Positions 1 through 7,503 are shown, numbered from the stretch's first letter. The stretch is 26,231 nt of DNA from an uncultured Blautia sp. (GCA_900556555.1 USPF01000034.1:1-26231), one strand, 5' to 3'. Numbers and translations: made by a program. The notes: a model not told the origin generated them from the letters alone.

Positions 1-18
1 TAGAAACTTATTAACCAA

Positions 19-35
19 GTAGTCTTACTGACTAC
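19..35 (+). other. small hairpin in the mntP leader
   Basis: A perfect 6-bp inverted repeat, GTAGTC at 19-24 and GACTAC at 30-35 with a 5-nt loop, lies about 15 nt ahead of the mntP ribosome binding site. mntP homologues are often controlled by the yybP-ykoY manganese riboswitch, so this could be the 3' end of such an element. The window starts too late to show an aptamer, and I do not recognise its conserved core here. Treat it as a hairpin of unknown role. Confidence 0.3.
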
Positions 36-62
36 ACCATTATTATACTAGGAGTTTTGAAG

Positions 63-623
63 ATGGATATTATTTCACTATTTACTCTTGCGGTTGGGCT
101 GTCCATGGATGCTTTTGCTGTTTCTGTCTGTAAGGGACTTGCAACAGAAAAGCTGGCACCCAGGCACATGATTCTGGCTGGATTATGGTTTGGAGGATTC
201 CAGGCATTGATGCCAGTGATTGGATATGTCCTTGGAAGTCAGTTTAAAGATAAGATTACGGCAATAGACCACTGGATTGCTTTTTTCCTCCTTGGTTTTA
301 TCGGAGTGAATATGATACGGGAAGCCCTGGATAAAGAGGAAACATGTCCCGTGGGAGGCATGGAGGCCAGAAAAATGTTTCCTCTGGCAGTGGCAACCAG
401 TATCGACGCATTGGCTGTTGGCATTACCTTTGCATTTTTAGATGTAAATATTGTGATTGCAGCCAGCTTTATTGGTGTTATCACCTTCATCCTGTCAGCA
501 GCAGGAGTGAAAGTGGGAAATATTTTTGGAGAAAAATACAAGGCAAAAGCAGAACTGGCAGGTGGAATCATACTGATTCTTCTTGGAACGAAGACGCTGC
601 TGGAGCATCTGGGAATTTTCTGA
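63..623 (+). CDS. mntP: MntP-type manganese efflux pump
   Basis: A 186-residue, very hydrophobic inner-membrane protein of the MntP (former DUF204) family, which exports Mn2+. The sequence shows the family's two-fold pseudo-repeat: each half carries a conserved aspartate motif, GLSMDAFAVS near residues 13-22 and ATSIDALAVG near 110-120, which belong to the metal path. About six transmembrane segments are visible, and the length matches the family norm (~185-190). ATG at 63 is preferred over an in-frame TTG at 57, because AGGAG at 50-54 lies 8 nt from the ATG but only 2 nt from the TTG. No gene follows on this strand before typA, which converges on it. Regulation by a manganese riboswitch is plausible from the family, but the region is cut off by the window edge. 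Confidence 0.93.
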   Translation: MDIISLFTLAVGLSMDAFAVSVCKGLATEKLAPRHMILAGLWFGGFQALMPVIGYVLGSQFKDKITAIDHWIAFFLLGFIGVNMIREALDKEETCPVGGMEARKMFPLAVATSIDALAVGITFAFLDVNIVIAASFIGVITFILSAAGVKVGNIFGEKYKAKAELAGGIILILLGTKTLLEHLGIF

Positions 624-638
624 AAAGCCTAAAAACAA

Positions 639-683
639 CTTCTATGATAATAAAAAAGCCAGAGATAGAGAAGGATTTTTTTT
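639..683 (+). terminator. possible weak terminator after mntP
   Basis: CTTCTAT at 639-645 can pair with ATAGAGAAG at 665-673 (two-base bulge, ~19-nt loop), directly followed by GA and eight Ts (676-683). The stem is weak and bulged, so termination may be partial. Read-through would carry transcription into the 52-bp repeat array downstream. Confidence 0.35.
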
Positions 684-698
684 CAGTCAGTCCATAAC

Positions 699-965
699 TA
701 GGCTGAAATTCGTAATCTTTCCGCACAAGCCTACTTTTTTGTGGCTCAAATAGGCTGGAGTGCATATTTTTTTCATACAGGCCTACTTTTTTCTGAACTG
801 AATAGGCTAAATTTTAAGATTTCCTCTTTTTAGCTTACTTTCTCCTCTTAAAATATAGGTTGGATTTATAGAATCCTGCTTAGAAGCCTATTTGGATTTA
901 AAATAAGTAGGTGAAATTTCAAAAACTCTTAAAATCCACCTATTTGTGCCTGGGACAAGTAGACT
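699..965 (+). repeat. 52-bp imperfect tandem array with paired TAGGCT/AGCCTA arms
   Basis: Five units and the start of a sixth, with first arms at 699, 751, 803, 856, 908 and 960 (spacings 52, 52, 53, 52, 52). Each full unit opens with a TAGGCT-like arm and has an AGCCTA-like arm 29 bp later (728, 780, 832, 885, 937). The rest of each unit is diverged but AT-rich, often with a T-run after the second arm. The arms stay pairable within each unit: unit 1 is perfect; units 2, 3 and 4 (GGCCTA, AGCTTA, and TAGGTT with AGCCTA) keep pairing through one G-U wobble each; unit 5 is TAGGTG with CACCTA, two compensated changes. The wobbles are G-U only if the plus strand is transcribed. No ORF of quality lies here. 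I do not recognise the repeat family; function unknown. Confidence 0.85.
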
Positions 966-971
966 AAAAAT

Positions 972-1010
972 AACATTCCAATGCCTTCAGCCGGAAAGCA
1001 TTGGAATGTT
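972..1010. terminator. perfect 13-bp hairpin in the mntP-typA gap
   Basis: The arm at 972-984 (AACATTCCAATGC) is perfectly complementary to 998-1010, with a 13-nt loop. On the minus strand the hairpin is followed by a T-rich stretch (TTATTTTTAG), so it may act as a second terminator for typA. On the plus strand no T-run follows. It begins within the first half of the sixth repeat unit and closes the array. Confidence 0.6.
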
Positions 1011-1040
1011 TATTCTGTCACTGATGATATAAAGCATAGA

Positions 1041-1081
1041 AAAACCACCCTCATATCAGTTTGCATGAGGGTGGCATTTTT
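1041..1081. terminator. bidirectional terminator between mntP and typA
   Basis: A 10-bp GC-rich stem, CCACCCTCAT at 1045-1054 with ATGAGGGTGG at 1065-1074, is flanked by an A-run on the left and a T-run on the right. It therefore reads as an intrinsic terminator in both directions. It lies about 25 nt past the typA stop codon and is most likely the main typA terminator. Confidence 0.88.
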
Positions 1082-1104
1082 ATGAACAGGATACAACTCA
1101 TAAA

Positions 1105-2934
1105 TTATTTTTTGAAACTCTGTCTTTTTCTCAAACGGGAATCCAGGATTTTCTTGCGGATGCGAAGAGATTGTGGAGTGATTTCCAGAAGCTCATCTAC
1201 ATCAATGAAATCCAGTGCCTGTTCCAGACTTAAAATTTTTGGCGGTGTGAGTTTCAGTGCTTCGTCAGCAGAAGAGGAACGTGTGTTGGTCAGATGCTTG
1301 GTCTTGCAGACGTTCAGTTCAATATCTTCTGGTTTGGCACTCTGGCCAATTACCATACCGCTATATACTTTTTCGCCAGGTCCAATGAATAAGGTTCCAC
1401 GGTCCTGAGCAGAGAACAGACCGTAAGTAACAGATTCTCCGGCTTCAAAAGCAATGAGGGAACCCTGTTTACGGTACTGCAAATCACCTTTATAAGGAGA
1501 ATATCCGTCAAATGCAGTGTTGAGGATACCTGTTCCTTTTGTGGAAGTCATAAATTCTCCGCGGAATCCAATCAATCCCCTGGAAGGAATATGGAATTCC
1601 AGGCGAGTGCTTCCGTCGCTGGCAGGGCTCATTCCCTGAAGTTCACCTTTTCGCTCACTTAAACGCTGGATTACAGTTCCTGAGAATTCCTCCGGCACAT
1701 CAATGTAGGCAATTTCCATTGGCTCCAGTTTGTGTCCTCTTTCGTCTTCCTTATAAATAACCTCAGCTTTGCTGACAGCGAATTCATAACCTTCACGGCG
1801 CATGTTTTCAATCAATACTGACAGATGCAGTTCTCCACGTCCGGAAACCTTGAAGCAGTCTGTGCTGTCAGTATCTTCTACACGGAGGCTGACATCTGTG
1901 TTCAGCTCACGCATAAGACGTTCTCTTAAATGACGGGAAGTAACGAATTTTCCTTCCTGGCCTGCAAATGGGCTGTCATTGACAATGAAGTTCATAGAAA
2001 TCGTAGGCTCTGAAATCTTCTGGAAAGGAATCGGTTCCGGATTTTCAGGAGAGCACAGAGTATCTCCGATATGGATATCTGCGATTCCGGCAATGGCAAC
2101 AATGGAGCCGATACCAGCTTCTTTTACTTCGATTTTGTTCAAACCGTCGAATTCATAAAGCTTGCTGATCTTTACTTTTTTCATCTTGGAGGAATCGTGA
2201 TGGTTTACCAGTACAACATCCTGATTCACACTTAAAGCACCGTTTTCTACTTTACCTACACCGATACGGCCCACATATTCATTGTAATCAATGGTGCTGA
2301 TCAGTGCCTGGGTAGGAGCCTCGGGGTCACCCGTAGGAGCCGGGATGTATTTCAGGATAGTTTCAAATAATGGTTCCATGTTATCAGAAGAATCATTCAA
2401 ATCCAGCATAGCGTGTCCGGCTTTTGCAGAAGCATACAGGAAAGGACAGTCTAACTGTTCGTCAGAAGCATCCAAATCCATGAGAAGTTCCAGAACTTCA
2501 TCGATTACTTCGTCAGGTCTTGCCTCTGGGCGGTCAATTTTGTTGATACATACAATTACATGTAAATCCAGCTCCAGAGCTTTTTTCAGAACAAATTTTG
2601 TCTGCGGCATTGCACCTTCGAAAGCATCTACCAGAAGGATAACGCCGTCTACCATTTTCAGTACACGTTCTACTTCACCGCCGAAATCAGCATGTCCCGG
2701 TGTGTCGATAATGTTAATCTTTGTATCTTTATAATATACAGCAGTATTTTTGGAAAGAATGGTAATACCACGCTCTCTCTCAATATCATTGGAGTCCATA
2801 ACACGTTCCTGTACAGCCTGATTTTCACGGAATACACCGCTTTGGCGGAGAAGCTGGTCTACCAAAGTAGTTTTGCCGTGGTCAACATGGGCGATAATGG
2901 CAACGTTTCTGATATCTTCTCTTGCTTGTTTCAT
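1105..2934 (-). CDS. typA: translational GTPase TypA/BipA
   Basis: A 609-residue ribosome-associated GTPase of the EF-G/LepA superfamily, acting in 50S subunit assembly and stress or cold adaptation. The G domain shows all signatures: G1 AHVDHGKTT at residues 15-23, then [16 protein letters not shown] and SAKAG. An EF-Tu-like domain 2, two alpha/beta domains and the TypA C-terminal domain follow ([11 protein letters not shown], ending in a basic KK-rich tail). Full length for the family (~608-615). The reading frame is open to 2994, but ATG at 2934 is chosen because AGAGG lies about 7 nt upstream and the protein then begins right before the G domain, as in homologues. It is transcribed alone on the minus strand and convergent with mntP. 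Confidence 0.97.
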   Translation of the reverse strand: MKQAREDIRNVAIIAHVDHGKTTLVDQLLRQSGVFRENQAVQERVMDSNDIERERGITILSKNTAVYYKDTKINIIDTPGHADFGGEVERVLKMVDGVILLVDAFEGAMPQTKFVLKKALELDLHVIVCINKIDRPEARPDEVIDEVLELLMDLDASDEQLDCPFLYASAKAGHAMLDLNDSSDNMEPLFETILKYIPAPTGDPEAPTQALISTIDYNEYVGRIGVGKVENGALSVNQDVVLVNHHDSSKMKKVKISKLYEFDGLNKIEVKEAGIGSIVAIAGIADIHIGDTLCSPENPEPIPFQKISEPTISMNFIVNDSPFAGQEGKFVTSRHLRERLMRELNTDVSLRVEDTDSTDCFKVSGRGELHLSVLIENMRREGYEFAVSKAEVIYKEDERGHKLEPMEIAYIDVPEEFSGTVIQRLSERKGELQGMSPASDGSTRLEFHIPSRGLIGFRGEFMTSTKGTGILNTAFDGYSPYKGDLQYRKQGSLIAFEAGESVTYGLFSAQDRGTLFIGPGEKVYSGMVIGQSAKPEDIELNVCKTKHLTNTRSSSADEALKLTPPKILSLEQALDFIDVDELLEITPQSLRIRKKILDSRLRKRQSFKK

Positions 2935-3031
2935 ATAGAACCTCTTTTCTTTCTTCAAATTTTCTATATTCCGGGAAATGGAGAAAATCTCCAAAACCCT
3001 TGTTTTTACAGTAAAATACGGATTTCATTCT

Positions 3032-3060
3032 ATCATACTTCTTTTTAATTACAAGGGAAA
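3032..3060 (-). promoter_or_regulatory. candidate typA promoter
   Basis: Read on the minus strand, TATGAT (3037-3032) is a good -10 box. A poor -35, TTTCCC, sits 17 bp further upstream (3060-3055), next to an A/T tract (3062-3078) that could act as an UP element. About 100 nt separate the -10 from the typA start. Support is mainly the -10 and the position. Confidence 0.35.
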
Positions 3061-3166
3061 ATAAATTTTTTTTCAAAAAAAGTTCAAAAAACTGGTTCTA
3101 AATGCGAGGTTAAGAGAATAAACATGATATAGACAAGATACCAGAAAGAGGAAGGGGAAACAGATC

Positions 3167-3793
3167 ATGGCAGATAAAATTATTGAAAACAATCAGGTGT
3201 CCATTATGGGAAAAATCGCATCCGGTTTTACATTTAGTCATCAGGTATATGGAGAGGGCTTTTATCTCACCGACCTGCTGGTAAAGAGGTTAAGCGACCA
3301 GGAGGACAGAATACCACTGATGGTTTCAGAACGTCTAGTAGACGTTACACAGGATTATGAAGGAGAATACATTATGGTTCAGGGACAGTTCCGTTCCTAC
3401 AACCGTCACGAAGAAAAGAAAAACAGGCTGGTGCTTTCTGTATTTGTACGGGAGCTTTCTTTTGTAGAAGAAGCAGATGACTCTATTAAATCCAATCAGA
3501 TTTTTCTGGATGGTTATATCTGTAAGCCTCCTGTATATCGGAAAACACCGCTTGGAAGAGAAATTGCAGACCTTTTGCTGGCAGTGAACCGCCCCTATGG
3601 AAAATCCGATTACATACCATGCATATGCTGGGGCAGAAACGCCAGGTATGCGTCAGCCTTTGAGGTGGGCGGACATGTGCTGATCTGGGGCAGAATCCAG
3701 AGCAGAGAATATATTAAGAAATTAAACGAAAGCGAAACAGAGAAACGTACTGCTTACGAGGTTTCCGTAAGCAAATTGGAATACGCTGATTAA
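3167..3793 (+). CDS. tandem OB-fold single-stranded DNA-binding-like protein
   Basis: A 208-residue soluble protein that appears to hold two SSB/PriB-like OB-folds in tandem. The first spans about residues 8-100 (QVSIMGKIASGFTFSH ... YIMVQGQFRSY). The second spans about 112-207 (IFLDGYICKPPVYRKTPLGR, then IADLLLAVNRP, PCICWGRNA, VLIWGRIQSR). The second repeat has the typical SSB pattern of a G-rich first strand and a C-W-G turn. The acidic C-terminal tip used by classical SSB to recruit partners is absent; the protein ends in KLEYAD. Its start is supported by GGAAGGGG 9 nt upstream. It lies divergent from typA and upstream of the adenosyltransferase, with its own stop about 100 nt before that gene. 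Nucleic-acid binding is inferred from fold; the actual role is unknown. Confidence 0.7.
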   Translation: MADKIIENNQVSIMGKIASGFTFSHQVYGEGFYLTDLLVKRLSDQEDRIPLMVSERLVDVTQDYEGEYIMVQGQFRSYNRHEEKKNRLVLSVFVRELSFVEEADDSIKSNQIFLDGYICKPPVYRKTPLGREIADLLLAVNRPYGKSDYIPCICWGRNARYASAFEVGGHVLIWGRIQSREYIKKLNESETEKRTAYEVSVSKLEYAD

Positions 3794-3821
3794 CTTGTAA
3801 AAGATTGTTTATTGCAATATG

Positions 3822-3850
3822 CCGCTATGTGTAGTAATATATACACAACT
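3822..3850 (+). promoter_or_regulatory. candidate promoter for the adenosyltransferase gene
   Basis: TTGCAA at 3822-3827, a 17-bp spacer, and TAATAT at 3845-3850. The same -10 and spacing occur upstream of the ACT-hom operon (11581-11609). The start codon is about 40 nt beyond the expected start site. Confidence 0.45.
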
Positions 3851-3897
3851 TGGAAAATAAGAAACCAGCAGAAACCAGTCTGTAAGAGGTGTAGATT

Positions 3898-4389
3898 ATG
3901 GATGAAGAAAAGGGATTGACACAGATTTACTGTGGTCCTGGAAAAGGGAAGACCAGTGTTGCTATTGGCCAGGCCATCAGAGCGGTTGGACATGGAAAAC
4001 GTGCCATTGTAATCCAGTTTTTAAAAGGGAGAGCAACATCGAAACTTGATTATTTGTCAACCATGGAACCGGAAGTACGGTTGTTCAGATTTGAAAAAAA
4101 GGATAAATATTATGAAGATTTAACTCCAGAGGAGAAAAGAGAAGAAAATCTGAATATCCGGAACGGACTCAATTTTGCTAGAAAGGTTCTTGTGACAGAA
4201 GAGTGTGATATGCTTATCCTAGATGAGATTTTAGGTGCCCTGGAGTTCGGTATTGTTTCAGAAGATGAAGTACTTGGAGTAGTGAGTGCGAAGTCGGAAG
4301 AAACAGAGCTGATCATGACAGGAAATGTTGTAACTGATTCATTAAAAAATGTAGCAGACAGAGTGGTTTCTTTAGAAATAATAAAATAA
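3898..4389 (+). CDS. cobO: cob(I)yrinic acid a,c-diamide / cob(I)alamin adenosyltransferase
   Basis: A 163-residue P-loop enzyme of the CobA/CobO/BtuR family, which transfers the 5'-deoxyadenosyl group of ATP to cob(I)alamin or its corrinoid precursors to make coenzyme B12. The family's unusual P-loop GPGKGKTS is at residues 13-20, and the Walker-B-like DMLILDEILGALEFGIV is near 103-119. It is shorter than E. coli BtuR (~196 residues), mainly at the N-terminus, as in other clostridial forms. An AGAGGTG ribosome binding site lies about 6 nt before the ATG. No other corrinoid genes are nearby; it sits in front of dapA, about 90 nt away, without a visible terminator, so co-transcription with lysine genes is likely. 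Confidence 0.9.
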   Translation: MDEEKGLTQIYCGPGKGKTSVAIGQAIRAVGHGKRAIVIQFLKGRATSKLDYLSTMEPEVRLFRFEKKDKYYEDLTPEEKREENLNIRNGLNFARKVLVTEECDMLILDEILGALEFGIVSEDEVLGVVSAKSEETELIMTGNVVTDSLKNVADRVVSLEIIK

Positions 4390-4478
4390 TATGCGGTGAT
4401 TCAGACTATGGTTCTGAGCATCTGCAATCAAATCATATACCAAGGAATAACAGGTAGCACAGCGTAAGGAGGAAAAAT

Positions 4479-5369
4479 ATGTCTATATTTACAGGTGCAG
4501 GTGTGGCAATTGTGACACCAATGAAACCAAATGGAGAAGTGAATTTTGAGAAGTTAGGTGAAATTCTGGAAGAGCAGATTGCAGGCAAGACAGATGCCAT
4601 TATTATCTGCGGTACCACAGGAGAATCCTCTACCATGACCCATGAGGAACATCTGGAGACTATAAAGTATACAGTAGAGAAAGTGAATAAGAGAATTCCG
4701 GTTATTGCGGGAACTGGTTCTAACTGTACAGAAACAGCCATCTATCTTTCAAAAGAAGCAGAAAAGGTGGGTGCTGACGGACTGCTTTTAGTAAGTCCTT
4801 ACTACAACAAATCCACACAGAAAGGTTTGATTGCTCATTATACAGCAATCGCAGAAGCTGTGAACATTCCAATCATCCTGTATAATATTGCAGGCAGAAC
4901 AGGAGTCAATATTCAGCCAGAGACCATTGCATATCTGGTGAAAAATGTGGAGAACATTGTAGGTGTGAAGGAAGCGTCAGGAAATATTTCCCAGGTTGCT
5001 GAAATTGCAGCCCTTACAGAAGGAAAATGTGACATTTATTCAGGAAATGATGACCAGATTGTGCCGATTATGTCCCTTGGCGGAAAAGGTGTTATTTCTG
5101 TGTTATCTAATGTTGCTCCTGAATATACACATGATATTGTTGCGAAATATCTGGAAGGAAAAGTGGAAGAGAGTTGCAAGATGCAGTTAGATGCACTGCC
5201 ATTGGTTCATGCACTGTTCTGTGAGGTGAACCCAATTCCTGTAAAAACAGCAATGAACATGATGGGAAAAGAAGTAGGGCCTATGCGTATGCCTCTTTGC
5301 GAGATGGAAGATGCGCATAAAGAAGTGCTTAGAAAGGCTATGAAGGATTTTGGCCTGGAACTGGCATAA
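4479..5369 (+). CDS. dapA: 4-hydroxy-tetrahydrodipicolinate synthase
   Basis: Condenses pyruvate with aspartate-4-semialdehyde, the first committed step of the diaminopimelate/lysine pathway. At 296 residues it is a full-length TIM-barrel of the DHDPS/NAL family. The GTTGES motif (residues 45-50) places the Thr pair of the proton relay. SPYYNKSTQKG (106-116), Tyr135 and Arg140 (YNIAGRTG), and the Schiff-base Lys164 (VKEASG) are all present. The usual proline in the YNxPxR turn is replaced (YNIAGR). A strong AAGGAGG ribosome binding site precedes the ATG. dapB follows 36 nt downstream, forming a two-gene lysine unit. Confidence 0.97.
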   Translation: MSIFTGAGVAIVTPMKPNGEVNFEKLGEILEEQIAGKTDAIIICGTTGESSTMTHEEHLETIKYTVEKVNKRIPVIAGTGSNCTETAIYLSKEAEKVGADGLLLVSPYYNKSTQKGLIAHYTAIAEAVNIPIILYNIAGRTGVNIQPETIAYLVKNVENIVGVKEASGNISQVAEIAALTEGKCDIYSGNDDQIVPIMSLGGKGVISVLSNVAPEYTHDIVAKYLEGKVEESCKMQLDALPLVHALFCEVNPIPVKTAMNMMGKEVGPMRMPLCEMEDAHKEVLRKAMKDFGLELA

Positions 5370-5405
5370 ACAGCTTTAAGATACAGAAGAAAAGAGGATA
5401 AACAG

Positions 5406-6164
5406 ATGGTCAGAATCATTATGAATGGTTGTAATGGTCATATGGGAAGAGTGATTTCAGACCTGGTGGCCAAAGATGAAGATGCAGAAATTGTGGCAGG
5501 TGTAGATATTGCAGATGCAGGAATTCATTCTTATCCGGTATTTACAGATATTCATGCATGTGACGTGCAGGCAGATGTGATGATTGATTTCTCTTCTGCA
5601 AAAGCAACAGATGCAGTGCTGGAATACTGCGGTGAGAAAGAACTTCCTTTGGTTCTGTGTACTACAGGGCTTAGTGAAGAACAGATTGAAAAAGTGAAAG
5701 AGACAGCCAAGAAAACAGCTGTGCTGCGTTCTGCAAACATGTCTCTTGGTATTAATACTCTGCTGAAGCTTCTCCAGGATGCAGCAAAAGTCCTGGCAGC
5801 AGCAGGATTTGATATGGAAATCGTGGAGCGTCATCATAATCTGAAGTTAGACGCACCAAGCGGGACTGCACTGGCACTGGCAGACAGCTTAAACGAAGCC
5901 ATGGATCATCAGTACCATTATGTGTATGACAGAAGTCAGAAACGGGAACAGAGAGATGCCAAAGAGATTGGTATTTCAGCAGTCCGGGGCGGAACCATTG
6001 TGGGAGACCATGAGGTAATCTTTGCCGGACCAGACGAAGTGATTGAATTTAAGCACACCGCTTATTCAAAAACTGTTTTTGCAAAAGGTGCTGTGGAGGC
6101 TGCCAAATTCCTGAAAGGAAAACAGGCAGGGCTTTACAACATGAGCCATGTAATCAATGGCTGA
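5406..6164 (+). CDS. dapB: 4-hydroxy-tetrahydrodipicolinate reductase
   Basis: Reduces the DapA product to tetrahydrodipicolinate with NAD(P)H. The 252-residue sequence has the dinucleotide-binding motif GCNGHMG at residues 8-14. The catalytic signature is ERHHNLKLDAPSGTA, in which His143/His144 and Lys147 correspond to E. coli His159/His160 and Lys163. The C-terminal RGGTIVGDHEV segment for tetramer and substrate contacts is intact. An AGAGGA site lies about 8 nt before the ATG. It is the last gene of the cobO-dapA-dapB run and is followed 17 nt later by a strong terminator. Confidence 0.97.
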   Translation: MVRIIMNGCNGHMGRVISDLVAKDEDAEIVAGVDIADAGIHSYPVFTDIHACDVQADVMIDFSSAKATDAVLEYCGEKELPLVLCTTGLSEEQIEKVKETAKKTAVLRSANMSLGINTLLKLLQDAAKVLAAAGFDMEIVERHHNLKLDAPSGTALALADSLNEAMDHQYHYVYDRSQKREQRDAKEIGISAVRGGTIVGDHEVIFAGPDEVIEFKHTAYSKTVFAKGAVEAAKFLKGKQAGLYNMSHVING

Positions 6165-6180
6165 TTTTTATAAGTGCAAG

Positions 6181-6210
6181 AGACTGTTGCTGATGCAGCA
6201 GTCTTTTTTT
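6181..6210 (+). terminator. terminator after dapB
   Basis: AGACTGTTGC (6181-6190), loop TGAT, GCAGCAGTCT (6195-6204): a 10-bp stem with one G-U pair, followed by a run of seven Ts. Confidence 0.93.
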
Positions 6211-6275
6211 GAATAAAAAATAAGAATTGTGTCCATATTAACAGCAGAAATTAATAGAAAAGGAGAACAAATCTT

Positions 6276-6632
6276 ATGAAAAACTTGAAAAAAATGCTTG
6301 TAGGTCTGCTGTTAGCTGCTGCTTTGTGTACTGTTACTGCCTGCGGTAACACAGAGGAAAATAATTCCGGGAATAACAGTGCTGTAGAGGATAATCAGAA
6401 TGCTGACAACAGCGACAACGAAAAAGGAGAAGCAGGAAGTACCAGGGATGATGGAATTGTCGGGGATACAGGAGAGGCTATCAAAGACGGTGCAGAGGAA
6501 CTTGGAGATGATATCAGAAACGGTGCAGATGATGTAGAAGATTCTATGAGAAAAAACGGAAAAAATGCTATGAATGACAGCAATGCACAAAGCAATACAG
6601 AAGAGAATGACAATGCAGATACAATGAGATAA
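6276..6632 (+). CDS. small acidic lipoprotein, function unknown
   Basis: A 118-residue protein with a clear lipoprotein signal: basic N-terminus (MKNLKK), hydrophobic core, and lipobox TVTAC with the modified cysteine at residue 23. The mature part is low-complexity, rich in Asn, Asp, Glu and Gly. A short stretch, about residues 62-92, could form an amphipathic acidic helix (IKDGAEELGDDIRNGADD). It has no enzymatic motif I recognise. AAAGGAGAA precedes the ATG. It is probably membrane-anchored on the outer face of the cell membrane. It stands alone between the dapB terminator and the hpf promoter, and I see no strong promoter of its own. Confidence 0.75.
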   Translation: MKNLKKMLVGLLLAAALCTVTACGNTEENNSGNNSAVEDNQNADNSDNEKGEAGSTRDDGIVGDTGEAIKDGAEELGDDIRNGADDVEDSMRKNGKNAMNDSNAQSNTEENDNADTMR

Positions 6633-6696
6633 AAAGATGTTGTATTGTAGAGGAAAAAGCAGGAATTAAGCAGGTAAAAGACTATACAAAAATAGA

Positions 6697-6725
6697 AACA
6701 GTTTCTAAATTTTCTAAAAACTGTT
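6697..6725. repeat. inverted repeat touching the hpf -35 box
   Basis: AACAGTTT (6697-6704) and AAACTGTT (6718-6725) form an 8-bp perfect dyad with a 13-bp centre. The right arm ends inside the hpf -35 hexamer (6724-6729). It could be an operator for a dimeric regulator, or a weak transcript hairpin downstream of the lipoprotein gene. Confidence 0.45.
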
Positions 6726-6752
6726 GAATAAATGGAGGAATATTGATATAAT
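6724..6752 (+). promoter_or_regulatory. hpf promoter
   Basis: TTGAAT (6724-6729), a 17-bp spacer, and a perfect TATAAT (6747-6752). A start near 6759 gives a leader of about 57 nt before the hpf ATG. Confidence 0.8.
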
Positions 6753-6761
6753 AAGAATACA

Positions 6762-6789
6762 TTACAGGGCAATACCCTTGCCTATGTAA
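6762..6789 (+). other. 5' leader hairpin of hpf
   Basis: TTACA (6762-6766) pairs with TGTAA (6785-6789), and GGCAA (6768-6772) pairs with TTGCC (6778-6782), enclosing a small internal loop and a 5-nt apical loop. It sits almost at the expected 5' end of the transcript and ends 11 nt before the ribosome binding site. It may stabilise the mRNA or modulate translation; there is no T-run, so it is not a terminator. Confidence 0.5.
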
Positions 6790-6815
6790 AATACACGTAA
6801 AAGGGGTTGGACAGA

Positions 6816-7346
6816 ATGAAGTTTGTTATTAGCGGAAAAAATATTGACGTTACAGAAGGCCTTAAAAATGCAGTAGAAGACAAGCTGGGGAAACTGGAGA
6901 GATATTTCACCTCTGACACAGAAATAATCGTAACACTCAGCGTAGAGAAAGAAAGACAGAAAATCGAAGTCACCATTCCGGTAAAAGGAAATATCATCCG
7001 TTCTGAACAGGTGAGCAGTGACATGTATGTTTCCATTGATCTTGTAGAAGAAATCATTGAGAGACAGTTAAGAAAGTACAAAAATAAAATTATTGATAAA
7101 AAACAGAGTGCAGGCTTCCAGCCGGAATTTGTGGAGAAGGATTTCGAGGAAGACGGAAATGAGATTAAGATTATCCGTACTAAGAAATTTGGTTTCAAAC
7201 CAATGTATCCGGAAGATGCCTGTGTACAGATGGAATTGCTGGGACACAACTTCTTTGTATTCCTGAATGCAGAAACAGAAGAAGTCAATGTAGTGTATAA
7301 GAGAAAAGGAAATACCTACGGACTGATTGAGCCTGATTTCGGCTGA
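6816..7346 (+). CDS. hpf: long-form ribosome hibernation promoting factor
   Basis: Binds the 30S decoding region and drives formation of inactive 100S ribosome dimers in stationary phase or starvation. The 176-residue sequence has the S30AE/YfiA N-terminal domain (about 1-100, starting MKFVISGKNIDVTEGLKN) and the C-terminal dimerisation domain of long HPFs (about 118-176, with RTKKFGFKPM and the E-DAC--MELLGH-FFVF pattern). An in-frame TTG at 6807 is rejected, because AAGGGG at 6801-6806 touches the TTG but lies 9 nt from the ATG at 6816. It has its own promoter and terminator, consistent with independent growth-phase control, and precedes secA, a common order in Firmicutes. Confidence 0.95.
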   Translation: MKFVISGKNIDVTEGLKNAVEDKLGKLERYFTSDTEIIVTLSVEKERQKIEVTIPVKGNIIRSEQVSSDMYVSIDLVEEIIERQLRKYKNKIIDKKQSAGFQPEFVEKDFEEDGNEIKIIRTKKFGFKPMYPEDACVQMELLGHNFFVFLNAETEEVNVVYKRKGNTYGLIEPDFG

Positions 7347-7399
7347 TTGTATTCTTTTTGGGCGTCAGGGTTTAGAAACAGATGATGTGTAAATGAGAG

Positions 7400-7445
7400 G
7401 GAAGGGTCTGATATCTTTCAAAGAGAGGTATCAGCCTTCCTTTTT
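7400..7445 (+). terminator. terminator after hpf
   Basis: GGAAGG (7400-7405) and CTGATATCT (7408-7416) pair with AGGTATCAG and CCTTCC (about 7426-7440), with a small bulge, and five Ts follow (7441-7445). Confidence 0.85.
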
Positions 7446-7458
7446 GTATTTTTAGATG

Positions 7459-7487
7459 TTGTACAAAGGAGCGGAAAGTGTTACAAT
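7459..7487 (+). promoter_or_regulatory. secA promoter
   Basis: TTGTAC (7459-7464), a 17-bp spacer, and TACAAT (7482-7487). Transcription would start near 7494, leaving a leader of about 40 nt before the secA ATG. Confidence 0.75.
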
Positions 7488-7503
7488 AAAATCTAAGAGC
7501 GTT

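Noticed and set aside
568..765. Minus-strand 65-codon ORF in the mntP-typA gap
   Set aside because: It overlaps mntP and the repeat array, has no clear ribosome site, and its protein looks like translated AT-rich non-coding sequence.
699..965. CRISPR array
   Set aside because: Spacing is regular, but only ~6-bp arms are shared and there is no identical 23-40 bp direct repeat with unrelated spacers, and no cas genes nearby.
4390..4478. Lysine riboswitch or T-box before dapA
   Set aside because: Only 89 bases are available, with no L-box or T-box conserved core and no terminator hairpin.
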